A stretch of 64,000 bases of DNA from WHSW01 sp963767475 (GCA_963767475.1 CAVYEI010000005.1:186001-250000); one strand, 5' to 3'; positions 18,223-28,036 are shown, numbered from the stretch's first letter. Translations and numbers: made by a program. The notes: a model not told the origin generated them from the letters alone.

Positions 18223-19646
18223 CGTCGCCCGCGGCGGCGCTGCACGACTCGCCGGCGGTCGCGATCGCCCGCGAGGCGCTCGACGGGTCGCAGCAGGCCT
18301 GGGTCGTCGGCGGCGCGGTGCGCGACGCGCTCGCGGCGCGCCAGGTCGTCGATCTCGACCTCGCGGTCGGCGGCGACCCGGCCGAGGCGGCGCGCCGGAT
18401 CGCCAAACGGGCCGGCGGCCCCGCGTTCGAGCTCTCGGCCGAGTTCGGGACCTGGCGCGCGCTTGCCGGGGACCGCGGCTGGCATGCGGACGTGAGCGGG
18501 CTGCGCGGCGACTCGATCGAGTCCGACCTCGGTCAGCGCGACTTCACCGTCAACGCGATCGGGGTCCCGCTCAACGAGCCCGCCGGCGCCCCGATCGACC
18601 CGTTCGCCGGGATCCCCGACCTCGAGGCGCGCGTCCTGCGAGCGGTCTCCGAACGCAGCTTCAGCGACGACCCGCTGCGGATCCTGCGCGCGGCGCGGCT
18701 CGGCGCCGAGCTCGAGTTCGAGCTCGATCCGCAGACCGTGCGCATGGCCCGCGACTCAGCCGTGCGGGCGGGGGAGCCCGCCGGGGAGCGCCAGCTCGCC
18801 GAGCTGCGCCTGCTGGTGGCCGGGCCCGATCCGCTGCGCGGGCTGGCGCTGCTCGACGAGCTAGGGGCGACGGCGGGTGTGTTGCCCGAGCTCGACCGGC
18901 TGCGCGGCGTCGGCCAGAACCCAAACCACCACCTCGACGTGCACGGTCACACGCTCGAGGTGCTTGCCAACCTGCTCGAGGTCGAGCGCGACCTCGATCG
19001 CTACGCCGGCGCGGCGGCCGCCGACGTGCGCGCGCTACTCGCCGAGCCGCTCGCCGACGAGCTCAGCCGCGGCGACGCGCTGCGCTTCGGCGCCATCCTC
19101 CACGACTCGGGCAAGCCGGCGACGCGCCAGGAGCGCGGCGGCGGCTTCGTCTCCTTCGTCGGCCACGACCGCGAGGGAGCGGTGGTGGTCCGCGAGGCTT
19201 GCGCGCGGCTGAAGGCGAGCCGGACGCTCTCGCGCCACCTCGAGGCGCTCACCCTTCACCACCTGCACCTTGGCTTCATGGTTGCCGAGCGCCCGCTCTC
19301 GCGTAAGCGTCTCTACGAATATCTGAAGCTGACGGAGCCGGTGGCCGCGGACGTCACCCTGCTCACCGTTGCCGACCGGCTCGCCGCCCGCGGTACCGGC
19401 CCGACCGCGACGCCGGAGATGATCGAGGGACACCTCGAGCTCGCCCGCGAGGTCCTGCCGGAGGCGATCGCATGGCACCGCGACGGCCCGCCCCGGTCGC
19501 CGGTCGCCGGCGACGAGCTCGCCGCGGCGGTCGGGATCGAGCCCGGCCCGGAGCTCGGGCGCCTACTCGCCGAGATCGAGGCGGCCGTTTTCACGGGCGA
19601 GGTCGAGACGGCCGAGGACGCGGTGGCGTACGTACGCGGCCTCTAG
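18219..19646 (+). CDS. cca: tRNA nucleotidyltransferase / poly(A) polymerase family protein with HD domain
   Basis: 475 residues from ATG 18219, which overlaps the alr stop. The frame is open far upstream but that part is alr in another frame. Seen: VVGGAVRD and DLDLAVGG, the class II nucleotidyltransferase metal site; RDFTVNAIG and DPLRILRAARL, the nucleotide-binding head; then an HD domain with ILHDSGKP at about residue 295. The likely role is CCA addition or repair at tRNA 3' ends; poly(A) polymerase and CCA enzymes cannot be separated by eye. The stop shares CTAG with the converging Calx-beta gene. Confidence 0.9.
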   Translation: MTSPAAALHDSPAVAIAREALDGSQQAWVVGGAVRDALAARQVVDLDLAVGGDPAEAARRIAKRAGGPAFELSAEFGTWRALAGDRGWHADVSGLRGDSIESDLGQRDFTVNAIGVPLNEPAGAPIDPFAGIPDLEARVLRAVSERSFSDDPLRILRAARLGAELEFELDPQTVRMARDSAVRAGEPAGERQLAELRLLVAGPDPLRGLALLDELGATAGVLPELDRLRGVGQNPNHHLDVHGHTLEVLANLLEVERDLDRYAGAAAADVRALLAEPLADELSRGDALRFGAILHDSGKPATRQERGGGFVSFVGHDREGAVVVREACARLKASRTLSRHLEALTLHHLHLGFMVAERPLSRKRLYEYLKLTEPVAADVTLLTVADRLAARGTGPTATPEMIEGHLELAREVLPEAIAWHRDGPPRSPVAGDELAAAVGIEPGPELGRLLAEIEAAVFTGEVETAEDAVAYVRGL

Positions 19647-21170
19647 CAGTTGCCGAGGTTGCCGCCGGCGGTGACCGCCACATTCCCGAACATGCGCAGC
19701 GTGTAGTCGTTGACCGCGTTACCGAACCCTTCGACCTCGACCAGGAACGTGGTCGTGTTGTTGCTGCCCCCGAGCATCGGGTCGTCGATGCAGATCTCGA
19801 TCCGTTCGCTGGCGCTCCCCGAGTTGGTCGAGCAGACGTCCGTTGTGGTGGCGCTGATTCGTCCGCAGACGTCGAGGTCGCCGCCGGAGGGTGAGCCGTT
19901 GGGGACCAGGTCGAGCGTGATCACGGCGGTCAGATCCTTGGTCGAGTCAGAGATCTCATTGAGCGTGAGCTGGTACCAGTCGGTGTCGCCGCAGGGGCTG
20001 ATCTGATCGACTTCCTCGATCGACGGTGTCCCGGAGTCCCCGGCGATACTGCCGAGGTTCACGCCCGGTGGTGAGTCCGCCGAGACGCACGCCGGGTCGT
20101 CATCGGTGATCGTCAGCGACTGCGTCGAGCCGGGGGTCGAGACGTTCACCGGGTTGGAGAAGCCGACCGTGAGCGACTCGTCCGGGTTCTCGTCGGTGTA
20201 GTCGCCGACGGTGGTCAGGTTGAATGCTTGCGCCGTCTGTCCGGGGGCGAAGGCGAGGTCGCCCGACGTCGCTGTGAAGTCGCCGGGCGCCGTGGCGGTG
20301 CCGTTGGCGGTCGCGTAGTCGACCTCGATCGGCTTCGCGCTCGCCGCGCTCAGCTGGACGCCGACCGGGCGCACGAACGTCCCCTCGGTCCCCTCGGCGA
20401 CAGAGGTCGTGGCCAGCGAGACCGCCGGCGCCGGATCGTCGTCGGCGATCGTCACCGAGTGCGACGCCTCCGCAGGCGTCGCGTCCTGCACGTCGGAGAG
20501 CGTGATTTCAATCGTCTCGTCGAATTCGTCGGTCGCGTCGTCGAGGACGAAGACGGTGAACGTGTGCGTGCGCTCGCCCGGAGCGACCGCGCTGGTGCTC
20601 CCCGCCGCTTGGAAGTCCTCGTCGGCTGTCGCCGACCCGGCGCCGGCCGACCAGGTGAACTCGACCGGCTTCGAGCTGACCGCGCTCAACGTCACCTCGA
20701 GCTCACGCGCCCCGAACGACCCGAGCGGACCCTCGGGGATCGAGTCGGTGGTCACCGCGATCGAGGGTGGGGAGTCGTCGTCGACGATCGTCAGGGTGGC
20801 CGGCCCGCCGCCGATCTTGGCTCGCCTGGCGCTGGTCAGCCGGAGGTCGAGAACCTCCTCGAACTCGTCCCGTGTGTCGCCGTTCAGGGGCACGCTGATC
20901 GTCGCCGAGCGCTTTCTCGGCGGGATCTTCAGCGACCCCGAGGTGGCGGTGTAGTCGAATCCCGCCAAGGCTTCGCGATCCTCGGTTTGGAACGAGAATT
21001 TGACCTTCTTCTTGGTCTTCTTGGAAAGGGCCACCGGGACCTCCGCCGTGCCCGCGCCCTCGCTCACGGTGACGTTGCCGACCGAGACCCTCGGCTTCGC
21101 CGCCAGCGCGGGCCCGGCCGTGGCGACAGAATAGCCACCAGCGAAACCACCGCCCCGAGGATTGGCTTCA
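19643..21170 (-). CDS. secreted Calx-beta repeat protein (one frameshift in signal peptide)
   Basis: About 510 residues. Three Calx-beta domains of about 105 residues each are visible from the recurring pattern VSVGNVTVSEG, DFTATSG and IVDDD/IADDD, which carries the calcium-binding acidic clusters. A C-terminal region of about 160 residues has paired cysteines and resembles a pre-peptidase C-terminal beta domain. From ATG 21170 the reading MKPILGAVVSLVAI, then after one missing base near 21130 SVATAGPALAA, makes a perfect signal peptide; without it the mature chain would lack one. A GGAGG Shine-Dalgarno precedes this ATG. Likely an extracellular calcium-dependent adhesive or structural protein. 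Confidence 0.8.
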
Positions 21171-21223
21171 TCCATGTCCTCCGTGACACCGGGCCGATCC
21201 TAACCCGCCGGCCCGCGAATGCA

Positions 21224-21229
21224 TAGGGT
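21224..21229 (+). promoter_or_regulatory. -10 box TAGGGT for the HIT gene
   Basis: TAGGGT is followed by 9 nt and ATG 21239; predicted leaderless start. Confidence 0.45.
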
Positions 21230-21238
21230 TCGCGGCCT

Positions 21239-21649
21239 ATGAACGACTGCATCTTCTGCGCGATCGTCGCCGGCGAGGCGCCGGCCGAGATCGTCGACTC
21301 CGACGAGCACACGATCGCGTTCATGGACATCAACCCGGCGACCGCCGGCCACGCGCTGGTGATCCCGCGCCGCCACTCGGCCGACCTGCTCGAGATCCCG
21401 GCGGAAGACCTCGAGCACACCAACGTCGCGGCCCAGCGGCTGGCGGCGCGGATGCGCGAGACGCTCGAGCCCGACGGCTTCAACGTGATCAACGCCTGCG
21501 GCCCGGCCGCCTGGCAGACCGTGTTCCATTTTCACCTGCACGTGGTCCCGCGCTTCGAGGACGACCCGCTCGAGCTGCCCTGGGTGCCGAGCCCCGGCGA
21601 CCCGGAGGAGATCGCGGCGACGGCGAAGCGGATCCGGGGGGAGGGCTGA
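21239..21649 (+). CDS. HIT-family nucleotide-binding hydrolase
   Basis: 136 residues, complete. Starts with CIFCAIVAGEAPAE, a zinc-Cys type HIT start, and ends with the histidine triad HFHLHVVPR. HIT proteins of this HINT-like size hydrolyse or transfer nucleoside monophosphates on phosphoramidates and dinucleotides. The last codons overlap the ATG of the following enoyl-CoA hydratase by one base, so the two are co-translated. Confidence 0.93.
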   Translation: MNDCIFCAIVAGEAPAEIVDSDEHTIAFMDINPATAGHALVIPRRHSADLLEIPAEDLEHTNVAAQRLAARMRETLEPDGFNVINACGPAAWQTVFHFHLHVVPRFEDDPLELPWVPSPGDPEEIAATAKRIRGEG

Positions 21650-22440
21650 TGGGGGAGCCGACGATCAAGCTCGAGCGCGAGGGGGCGGTGGCCCAGGTGG
21701 TGCTCTCGAACCCGCCGCTCAACCTGTTCACCGACAACGCTTTCAACGAGCTGATGGCCTGCCTCGACGAGGTCGAGAGCTCGGACGCGCGGGCGCTCGT
21801 CTGGCGCGCCGATGGCGAGATCTTCTCCGGCGGCGTCGACGTCAACGGCTTCCAGCGGATCGTCGACGCGGGCACGAAGGAATCGGCGAGCGCGCTCGCC
21901 GGGCCGCTGATCGAGGGCGTGCAGCGGCTCGAGGCGCTGGAGATTCCGAGCGTGGCGCTGATTCACGGACTCTGCCTCACCGCCGGGCTCGAGATCGCGC
22001 TCGGCTGCGACATCATCTGGGCCGAGCAGTCGTCGAAGTTCGGCCTCGTCGAGGCCGTGGTCGGGCTGACGCCGGGCGCCGGAGGCACGCAGCGGATGGC
22101 CGAGAGGGCGGGTCCGGGCCGGGCCCGGGAGTTCGTGATGACCGGCGGCCTCTATGACGCCGAGACGCTCGAGCGCTGGGGCGTGGTCAACCGGGTGGTG
22201 GACGACGGCACCGTGCACGAGAAGGGGATGCGCTTTGCCCAGCGGCTGGCGAGCGGGCCGACCAAGGCGCACGCGGCGACGAAGCGGATCGTGCGCGGCT
22301 TCTCCGACGGCGGGATCGAGCGCGCCGACGAGGTCACCCCGGGCCAGTTCGCGGAGCTGTTCGCGACCGAGGACCTGCAGAACGCGGTGCGTTCCTTCCT
22401 TGCAGACGGGCCCGGGAAAGCCACTTTCGAGGGGCGCTAG
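21649..22440 (+). CDS. enoyl-CoA hydratase/isomerase family protein
   Basis: 263 residues. Crotonase fold seen from VVLSNPPLNLF, the oxyanion-hole stretch EIFSGGVDVNGF, and IHGLCLTAGLEIALGCDIIWA. The catalytic-region segment FGLVEAVVGLTPGAGGTQRM has Glu at the usual position of one catalytic acid. Substrate is unknown; it is separate from the beta-oxidation cluster at 51-57 kb. ATG overlaps the HIT stop. Confidence 0.9.
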   Translation: MGEPTIKLEREGAVAQVVLSNPPLNLFTDNAFNELMACLDEVESSDARALVWRADGEIFSGGVDVNGFQRIVDAGTKESASALAGPLIEGVQRLEALEIPSVALIHGLCLTAGLEIALGCDIIWAEQSSKFGLVEAVVGLTPGAGGTQRMAERAGPGRAREFVMTGGLYDAETLERWGVVNRVVDDGTVHEKGMRFAQRLASGPTKAHAATKRIVRGFSDGGIERADEVTPGQFAELFATEDLQNAVRSFLADGPGKATFEGR

Positions 22441-22562
22441 GTTGCGGGAAATCACGGTCCGCGCCCGGTAGCGACCCGCACCCAAGTCGGGTATTCGGGC
22501 CCGCGAAGACCGATGAGTAGTACCGATGACATGTCTCCCCTGCGAACGGAGAATCGCGGTGG

Positions 22563-25500
22563 ATGCACGGGTTGGGCCTCATGGCCGCCGGCCGGCTGCG
22601 GCTCACGCTCGCAGGGGCGGTGGCGGTATCACTATTCACCGCTGCGACAGCGGCGAGGGCTGACGCCGCCGATCTGATTGTCAGCGCAAGCTCGGGTACG
22701 ACCACTCAGCAGGTGCGGACTGCACTCCGCGGCCTCGGAGCCGAGGTCGAGGAGCGCCTCCCCCTCGTGGATGGCTTCGTCGTCGATTCGCATCCGGACG
22801 ACGCCGGCGGCGGACCCCCGCTCGCTGAGAGCCTGTCAGCGGTGTCTGGGCTGACCGTCGAGCCCGATCTCCGGCTGCGCCTCGCGAGCGAGCCGCGATT
22901 TGGCGAGCAATGGAATCTGCTCAACACCGGCCAGGTGGTGGATGGCGCCGGCGGCACGCCCGGCGCCGACATCGGGGTAACCGATGCATGGGCATCGTCG
23001 ACCGGACAAGGCGTGGTCGTGGCCGTGCTCGACAACGGCATCGACGAGTCGCATCCCGAGCTCGCCTCCGCCCTGTGGACCAATCCAGGTGAGGTCGTCA
23101 ACGGCGTCGACGACGACCATGACGGTTACGTCGACGACCTGCACGGCGCCGATCTGATCTCAGGTGACGGGACGCCCCACGACCCGACCGCGTCGCACGG
23201 GACTCTGGTCGCCGGAGTGATCGCGGCCCGTCACGACGGCCGCGGGATCGCAGGGGTCGCGCCAGGCGTTTCGATCATGGACCTACGCGCCTTCAATATC
23301 TGGAGCGGGCGTGTGAGCGATGTGGTTGCGGCTCTCGACTACGCAAGCTCCCACGGGGCCGACATCGTCAACGCGAGCTTCGGCAACCAGTACCTGGATG
23401 CGGGCGTCCTGCGTGCGGCAGTCCTCGCGGCCGGCGAGCGAGGGACGCTGATCGTGGCTGCGGCCGGCAACAACTCGAGCGACGACGACGAGTTGCCCTT
23501 CTACCCGGCGGCGCTCGAGGCTTCGAACCTGATCTCGGTCGCGGCCACGGACAACCGAGACCAGCTCGCGGGCTTCTCCAACTACGGTCGCGAGTCGGTG
23601 GACATCGCGGCTCCGGGGGCCAGCGTCCTCTCAGCGCTTCCAGGCGCCTCCTACGGAACCGCCAGCGGGACGTCGCTCGCTACACCCGCGGTGGCCGGTA
23701 CCGCGGCCCTCACCCTCTCAGCTCACCCCGACCTCGATCCCGCGGCCTTGCGTGCGCGAATTCTTGCCGCGGGCGAGCGCTTGGACTCACTTCGCGGCCT
23801 GACACAGACCGGCTCTCGGCTCGACGCCGCCGCTGCGGTGCAGGGTGCCGAGGCGAGCACACCTGCGATTGCACCCAGCCTGGCCCAGGTTGCGGGCGAC
23901 GTGCTCACGGTGACCGGCGGAGACGCGCCCAACGACATCGATCTTCAGCCGGCGGCGGAGGGCGGAATCACGGTCACCGATGACGGCGGGCTGGTGGCCG
24001 GTGATGGATGCGTTGCCCACGACGCCGGCGTGACCTGCGCAGAGGCGGCAACGGTGGTCGTCGAGGCCGGCACTGGGGCTGACCACGTTGTGTCCGGCCT
24101 CCCGGCCGGGGTCAGCCTCTACGGCGGCGCCGGCAGCGACCGTCTCGTCGGTGGGCCGGGTACCGACAGGATCGACGGCGGCGACGGACACGACTCGCTC
24201 TCCGGAGGTTCCGGCGCCGACCGGATCGACGGCGGCGCCGGGAGTGACCTGGTCTCGTACCGCTCGCAGACTTCGGCGCTGAACGTATCCGCGGACGGGA
24301 ATGCCGACGATGGTGTCGCCGGGGAGGGCGACGACGTGCGCGGCGATGTCGAGAGCATCACCGGAGGCGATGGCCCCGACGTCCTGGCCGGGGCTGCCGG
24401 CGACGGCTTCATCAGGGGAGGCGGCGGCGATGATCTGATCTCCGGCGGTGGCGGCGCCGACTGGCTCAGCGGCGGATCCGGCAACGACAGGGTCGACTAC
24501 TCGGGGCGGTCCCGCCCCGTCTCAGCGACTGTCGACGAGGCGTCAAACGACGGTGAGGCGGGCGAGCGCGACAACATCGCACCGGACGTCGAAAACTTCA
24601 GCGGCGGCGAGGGCGCCGACGTGCTCGTCGGCGGCGGCGGCCCCAACGCCATCGATGGACGTGGCGGACAGGACACGATCGATGGCGCCGGCGGTGCTGA
24701 CGTGATCAACGGCGGCCTGGGCTTCGACATCGCCGACTACCGCACCCGAACCCGGCCCCTGAGCCTGAGCCTCGACGGGCGAGCCAACGACGGCGAAAGC
24801 GGCGAGGGTGACTTCCTCGCCGCTGACCTCGAGTACGTGGTCGGCGGCGGCGCCGACGACTCGATCATCGGCTCCGCCGCGGTCGAGGGCTTCTGGGGCA
24901 TGGCGGGACAGGACACGATCGATGGCGGCGGTGGCGCCGACTGGACCAACGGCGGCCCGGGCTTCGACATCGCCGACTACCGCACCCGAACCCGGCCCCT
25001 GAGCCTGAGTCTCGACGGGCGGGCCAACGACGGCGAAAGCGGCGAGGGCGACTTTTTGTCCGGCGACGTTGAGTTCGTGGTCGGCGGTGGCGGCGACGAC
25101 TTGATGACCGGCTCGGTTGCGGTCGAGGGCTTCTGGGGCATGGCGGGACAGGACACGATTGACGGCGGCGGTGGCGCCGACTGGATCAATGGCGGCCCGG
25201 GCGCCGACATCGCCGACTACCGCACCCGAACCCGGCCCCTGAGCCTGAGCCTCGACGGGCGAGCCAACGACGGCGAAAGCGGCGAGGGGGACCTTCTCAC
25301 GGCTGACCTCGAGTACGTGGTCGGGGGTGGCGGAGATGACTCGATCAGCGGCTCGGCCGCGGTTGAGGCCTTCTGGGGCATGGCGGGTGCGGACACGATC
25401 GACGGCGGTGGCGGCACGGACTGGATCAATGGCGGCCCGGGTCGGGACCTGGCCGACTACTCGACCCGCACCGTCCCCGTGACGGTGAGCTTCGACGGAC

Positions 25501-25808
25501 TCGCGAATGACGGGGCAAGCGGTGAGAACGACGCGATCTCGCCCGACATCGAGGGCGCGATCGGCGGCGGCGGGGCAGACAACCTTGCGGGCGGCGCCGG
25601 CGCAGACACCCTGCGAGGGGGTGGCGGCGCCGATTTGATCGACGGCCGGGGAGGAATCGATTCAGTGGTCGGCGGCGACGGCGGCGACCAGATGCGCTCG
25701 CGCGACCTGCTCCCCGATGACGTCGCGTGCGACGGCGGCGAGGACACGGTGACCGGCGATCTGCTCGATCACCTGCTGTCCGACTGCGAGATCCTGGACC
25801 TCCTCTGA
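22563..25808 (+). CDS. secreted subtilisin-like (S8) peptidase with RTX-like repeat tail
   Basis: 1081 residues. Signal peptide about 1-35 (a later ATG at 22581 is possible), an N-terminal pro-region (about 36-110, with ASSGTTTQQVRTAL), then the S8 catalytic domain with Asp157 in VLDNGID, His212 in SHGTLVAGV, Asn in AAAGNNSS and Ser371 in GTSLATPAVAG. From about residue 440 the chain is Gly/Asp-rich with RTX-like nonapeptides such as GGGGADWINGG, expected to bind calcium outside the cell. Residues 562-1041 are six repeats of exactly 80 residues. A GGAG lies 11 nt before the start. Likely an exported calcium-stabilised protease; its target is unknown. Confidence 0.93.
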   Translation: MHGLGLMAAGRLRLTLAGAVAVSLFTAATAARADAADLIVSASSGTTTQQVRTALRGLGAEVEERLPLVDGFVVDSHPDDAGGGPPLAESLSAVSGLTVEPDLRLRLASEPRFGEQWNLLNTGQVVDGAGGTPGADIGVTDAWASSTGQGVVVAVLDNGIDESHPELASALWTNPGEVVNGVDDDHDGYVDDLHGADLISGDGTPHDPTASHGTLVAGVIAARHDGRGIAGVAPGVSIMDLRAFNIWSGRVSDVVAALDYASSHGADIVNASFGNQYLDAGVLRAAVLAAGERGTLIVAAAGNNSSDDDELPFYPAALEASNLISVAATDNRDQLAGFSNYGRESVDIAAPGASVLSALPGASYGTASGTSLATPAVAGTAALTLSAHPDLDPAALRARILAAGERLDSLRGLTQTGSRLDAAAAVQGAEASTPAIAPSLAQVAGDVLTVTGGDAPNDIDLQPAAEGGITVTDDGGLVAGDGCVAHDAGVTCAEAATVVVEAGTGADHVVSGLPAGVSLYGGAGSDRLVGGPGTDRIDGGDGHDSLSGGSGADRIDGGAGSDLVSYRSQTSALNVSADGNADDGVAGEGDDVRGDVESITGGDGPDVLAGAAGDGFIRGGGGDDLISGGGGADWLSGGSGNDRVDYSGRSRPVSATVDEASNDGEAGERDNIAPDVENFSGGEGADVLVGGGGPNAIDGRGGQDTIDGAGGADVINGGLGFDIADYRTRTRPLSLSLDGRANDGESGEGDFLAADLEYVVGGGADDSIIGSAAVEGFWGMAGQDTIDGGGGADWTNGGPGFDIADYRTRTRPLSLSLDGRANDGESGEGDFLSGDVEFVVGGGGDDLMTGSVAVEGFWGMAGQDTIDGGGGADWINGGPGADIADYRTRTRPLSLSLDGRANDGESGEGDLLTADLEYVVGGGGDDSISGSAAVEAFWGMAGADTIDGGGGTDWINGGPGRDLADYSTRTVPVTVSFDGLANDGASGENDAISPDIEGAIGGGGADNLAGGAGADTLRGGGGADLIDGRGGIDSVVGGDGGDQMRSRDLLPDDVACDGGEDTVTGDLLDHLLSDCEILDLL
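24246..25685 (+). repeat. six tandem 240-bp (80-residue) repeats inside the peptidase gene
   Basis: Units start at 24246, 24486, 24726, 24966, 25206 and 25446, spaced by exactly 240 bp. Each begins with D-x-x-x-Y (DLVSY, DRVDY, DIADY three times, DLADY), then a PLSLSLDG-like strand, NDGESGEGD, and one or two RTX-like GG-G-D turns. Units 3-5 are nearly identical in DNA over long stretches, including silent positions, so they were duplicated or homogenised recently; units 1, 2 and 6 are diverged. Confidence 0.95.
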
Positions 25809-25823
25809 GCGCGCCCGAGGCGC

Positions 25824-25829
25824 TACCCT
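25824..25829 (+). promoter_or_regulatory. -10 box TACCCT for infA
   Basis: TACCCT is followed by 10 nt and the infA ATG; short-leader or leaderless start. Confidence 0.5.
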
Positions 25830-25839
25830 GCCCGGTCGC

Positions 25840-26058
25840 ATGGGTAAAGAAGAGAAGATCGAGATGGAGGGCGAGGTCACCGAGGCCCTGCCCAACACGA
25901 TGTTCAAGGTCAAGCTCGACAACGACCACGAGGTCCTCGGGCACATCTCGGGCAAGATGCGCCGCCACTACATCCGCATCCTTCCCGGCGACCGGGTGAA
26001 GATCGAGCTCTCGCCCTACGACCTCGACCGCGGCCGGATCACCTACCGCTACAAGTAA
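25840..26058 (+). CDS. infA: translation initiation factor IF-1
   Basis: 72 residues, one S1/OB domain: EKIEMEGEVTEALPN, MFKVKLDN, GHISGKMRRHYIRILPGDRVK, SPYDLDRGRITYRYK, all family hallmarks. Binds the A site of the 30S subunit during initiation. It stands alone here rather than in the usual ribosomal-protein cluster, between the peptidase and a converging glycosidase. Confidence 0.98.
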   Translation: MGKEEKIEMEGEVTEALPNTMFKVKLDNDHEVLGHISGKMRRHYIRILPGDRVKIELSPYDLDRGRITYRYK

Positions 26059-26100
26059 CTCCCGCCACGTCCTCGGCTTCGCCTCCGGGCGTGCGGGGTC

Positions 26101-27261
26101 TCAGCGAGGCTCGGCCATTTCGAGGATCAGGCTCGTCCAGGCGAATTCCCGCGCGCCGAGGCCCTCGCCCGTATTCGGGTCGTAGTACTCGCGCAGTCCC
26201 TGGCGAAGGACGAGCGCCGACAGGGTGTCCGCCATCTGCGCGGCCTCGGCGTCGTAGCCGAGCCGGCGCATCCCCAGCCACAGCATCCAGGCGGCGTTGA
26301 CCCAGGTCGGGCCGCGCCAGTAGCGCAGCTTCCAGCCCGGGCCGCGGTTGGGCTCGAAGCTCGGCTCCGCCGCGGAGACCGACGGCGGCGGGTAGTCGAG
26401 CCAGTAGCGCTTCGGGTCGAGCAGGTGCTCCTCGACCAGGCGCCTTCCGATCTCCTCCGGCAGGTCGGGGAGGGCGAGCGGGGAGAGTGCCGCCCAGGTG
26501 GAGACGTTCGGCCGCGCACCTCCCGGCTGCACCTCGTCGAGAAAGAGGCCGCTGCGCTCGTCCCAGAGCCGGTCGACCAGCGCCGGTGTGATCGAGGGCT
26601 GGCCGGCCGCGATCCGGGCCAGGCCCCAGAGCACGTTGGTCATCACCTCGCAGAGCACCGGCCAGCCGCGGTCGCGGATCCTGCGCGCGTCCCAGCCCAG
26701 ATGGCGGTTTCGCGCCACCAGGAGCGGAAAGCCGTAGCCGCCGTGCTTGAGCCGGCCCCAGACCGGGTCGAACTTGGGCGAGGAGTCGAGCCCGGATTCG
26801 TCCGGTTGCACCAGCCACAACAGCCCGTCGCCCTCGAGGTCGCGGTTCGCCCGCAGCCACTCGTGGTGGGTTGCGATCCGCGGCTCGGCGGCGGGGTCGC
26901 CGACCGCGATCCGCCAGGCCCAGGCGAGCAGTGGCGGCTGCATCGTCCCGGTCATCTCGGCGTGGCGCGAGGTGACGTTGTAGTAGACGAGGCGCTTGAA
27001 GCTCAGCGGCTGGTCCCAGAAGACGACGTGGCCGATGAAGCCGTCGTCGCGCATCGCGTTGAGCAGGCTCTCGAGCTCCTCGCGCGAGCGCCGGGGCTCG
27101 AACCGCCGCCAGACGATCGCCGCGAAGCACGAATCCCAGTACCACTGCCACGGGTAGCGGCTCGGGCTCGGCCGCGTGTAGGAGAAGCGGACCCCCCGCC
27201 GCTCGCCCTCGGCGTGGCTGGCGTCGAGCACCGAGCGGCAGAGGTCGGCGAGCTCGGTCAA
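26101..27261 (-). CDS. GH63/MGH1-like glycoside hydrolase
   Basis: 386 residues, an (alpha/alpha)6-barrel protein. Seen: YPWQWYWDSCF near residue 36, GTMQPPLLAWA, YYNVTSRH and WRGPTWVNAAWML, the substrate-pocket motifs of the mannosylglycerate/glucosylglycerate hydrolase group. No signal peptide, so it should act in the cytoplasm on small glycosides; glucosylglycerate or mannosylglycerate is the best guess but cannot be fixed by eye. TTG start directly after the ABC permease stop, so it is the last gene of the exporter operon. Confidence 0.85.
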   Translation of the reverse strand: MTELADLCRSVLDASHAEGERRGVRFSYTRPSPSRYPWQWYWDSCFAAIVWRRFEPRRSREELESLLNAMRDDGFIGHVVFWDQPLSFKRLVYYNVTSRHAEMTGTMQPPLLAWAWRIAVGDPAAEPRIATHHEWLRANRDLEGDGLLWLVQPDESGLDSSPKFDPVWGRLKHGGYGFPLLVARNRHLGWDARRIRDRGWPVLCEVMTNVLWGLARIAAGQPSITPALVDRLWDERSGLFLDEVQPGGARPNVSTWAALSPLALPDLPEEIGRRLVEEHLLDPKRYWLDYPPPSVSAAEPSFEPNRGPGWKLRYWRGPTWVNAAWMLWLGMRRLGYDAEAAQMADTLSALVLRQGLREYYDPNTGEGLGAREFAWTSLILEMAEPR

Positions 27262-27262
27262 G

Positions 27263-28003
27263 CTAGTACGACGTCCGCGCCATTCCGCGCAGGGCGAAGT
27301 AGCTGAGCACGGCGAGCAGCCCGGCGAGAGCTACGAACGCCGGCCAGGTTCCCGCCCAGGTGATCGTCTCGCCGAGGAAGCCCTGGCGGGCCGCGTCGAC
27401 GACCTGGGTCAGGGGGTTGATCCGGGCGATGTCGGCGAGCCAGCCCTGGAGCAGCTCCAGCGGCGCGTAGGCCGTTGTCGTGAGCACGAGGATGAACATC
27501 CCCGCCTGCATCAGCGGCGCCGCGCTCTGGGTCTTGTAGCGAAGCGCCAGCGCCACCCCCCAGCAGGCGGCGATCGCGCCGGTGGCCATGACGCAGAACA
27601 CCGCCAGCACGAGGCCGCCGACGCCCGGCCACTCGACTCCGATCGCGAAGCCCACGGTGAGCAGGACGACCGCGGGGATCAGCGACCGCAGGCTGGCCGA
27701 GAGCACCATCCCGGCGAGCAGCGCCGGGCGCGGAGCGGGGGAGGCGAGCAGGCGGTCGAACCAGCCCTGCTCGATGTCGCGGGCGAGGTTGACGCCGGTC
27801 GCGGCGCCGGTGAACCCCGCTCCCTGGAGCAGGCTGACCGGGATGATGAAGCTCTGGTAGCTCTCGGTGTCGAAGCCGGGCAGCAGGGTCAGGTTGCCGA
27901 ACACCGCGGTCAGGCCGAGGAAGAAGATCGTCGGCGCGAGCACGCCCGGGATCGCCGCGCCCGGAACGCGGAGGAGCTCGTTCGAGGCGCGGCGGATCAG
28001 CAC
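27263..28003 (-). CDS. ABC-2 type transporter permease (second)
   Basis: 246 residues with six membrane helices. The ABC-2 layout is clear: an N-terminal helix (GVLAPTIFFLGLTAVFG), the ARDIEQGWFDRLLASP cytoplasmic loop after helix two, and the conserved INPLTQVVDAARQ before the last helix. DrrB-like drug or lipid export family. GTG 28003 is the first start after the in-frame stop shared with the preceding permease. Works with the adjacent permease and ATPase as one exporter. Confidence 0.88.
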   Translation of the reverse strand: MLIRRASNELLRVPGAAIPGVLAPTIFFLGLTAVFGNLTLLPGFDTESYQSFIIPVSLLQGAGFTGAATGVNLARDIEQGWFDRLLASPAPRPALLAGMVLSASLRSLIPAVVLLTVGFAIGVEWPGVGGLVLAVFCVMATGAIAACWGVALALRYKTQSAAPLMQAGMFILVLTTTAYAPLELLQGWLADIARINPLTQVVDAARQGFLGETITWAGTWPAFVALAGLLAVLSYFALRGMARTSY

Positions 28004-28036
28004 GCGGACGGTGGCGAGATCGGCGGCGAGCGCCCA

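Noticed and set aside
22441..22562. Riboswitch before the subtilase gene
   Set aside because: Only short 5-bp hairpins (ACCCG/CGGGT and the palindrome CGGGCCCG) are seen; no known consensus.
24246..25685. CRISPR-like or transposon-like tandem repeat
   Set aside because: Units are 240 bp, contiguous, in frame and code for RTX-like protein repeats; there are no spacers or inverted ends.
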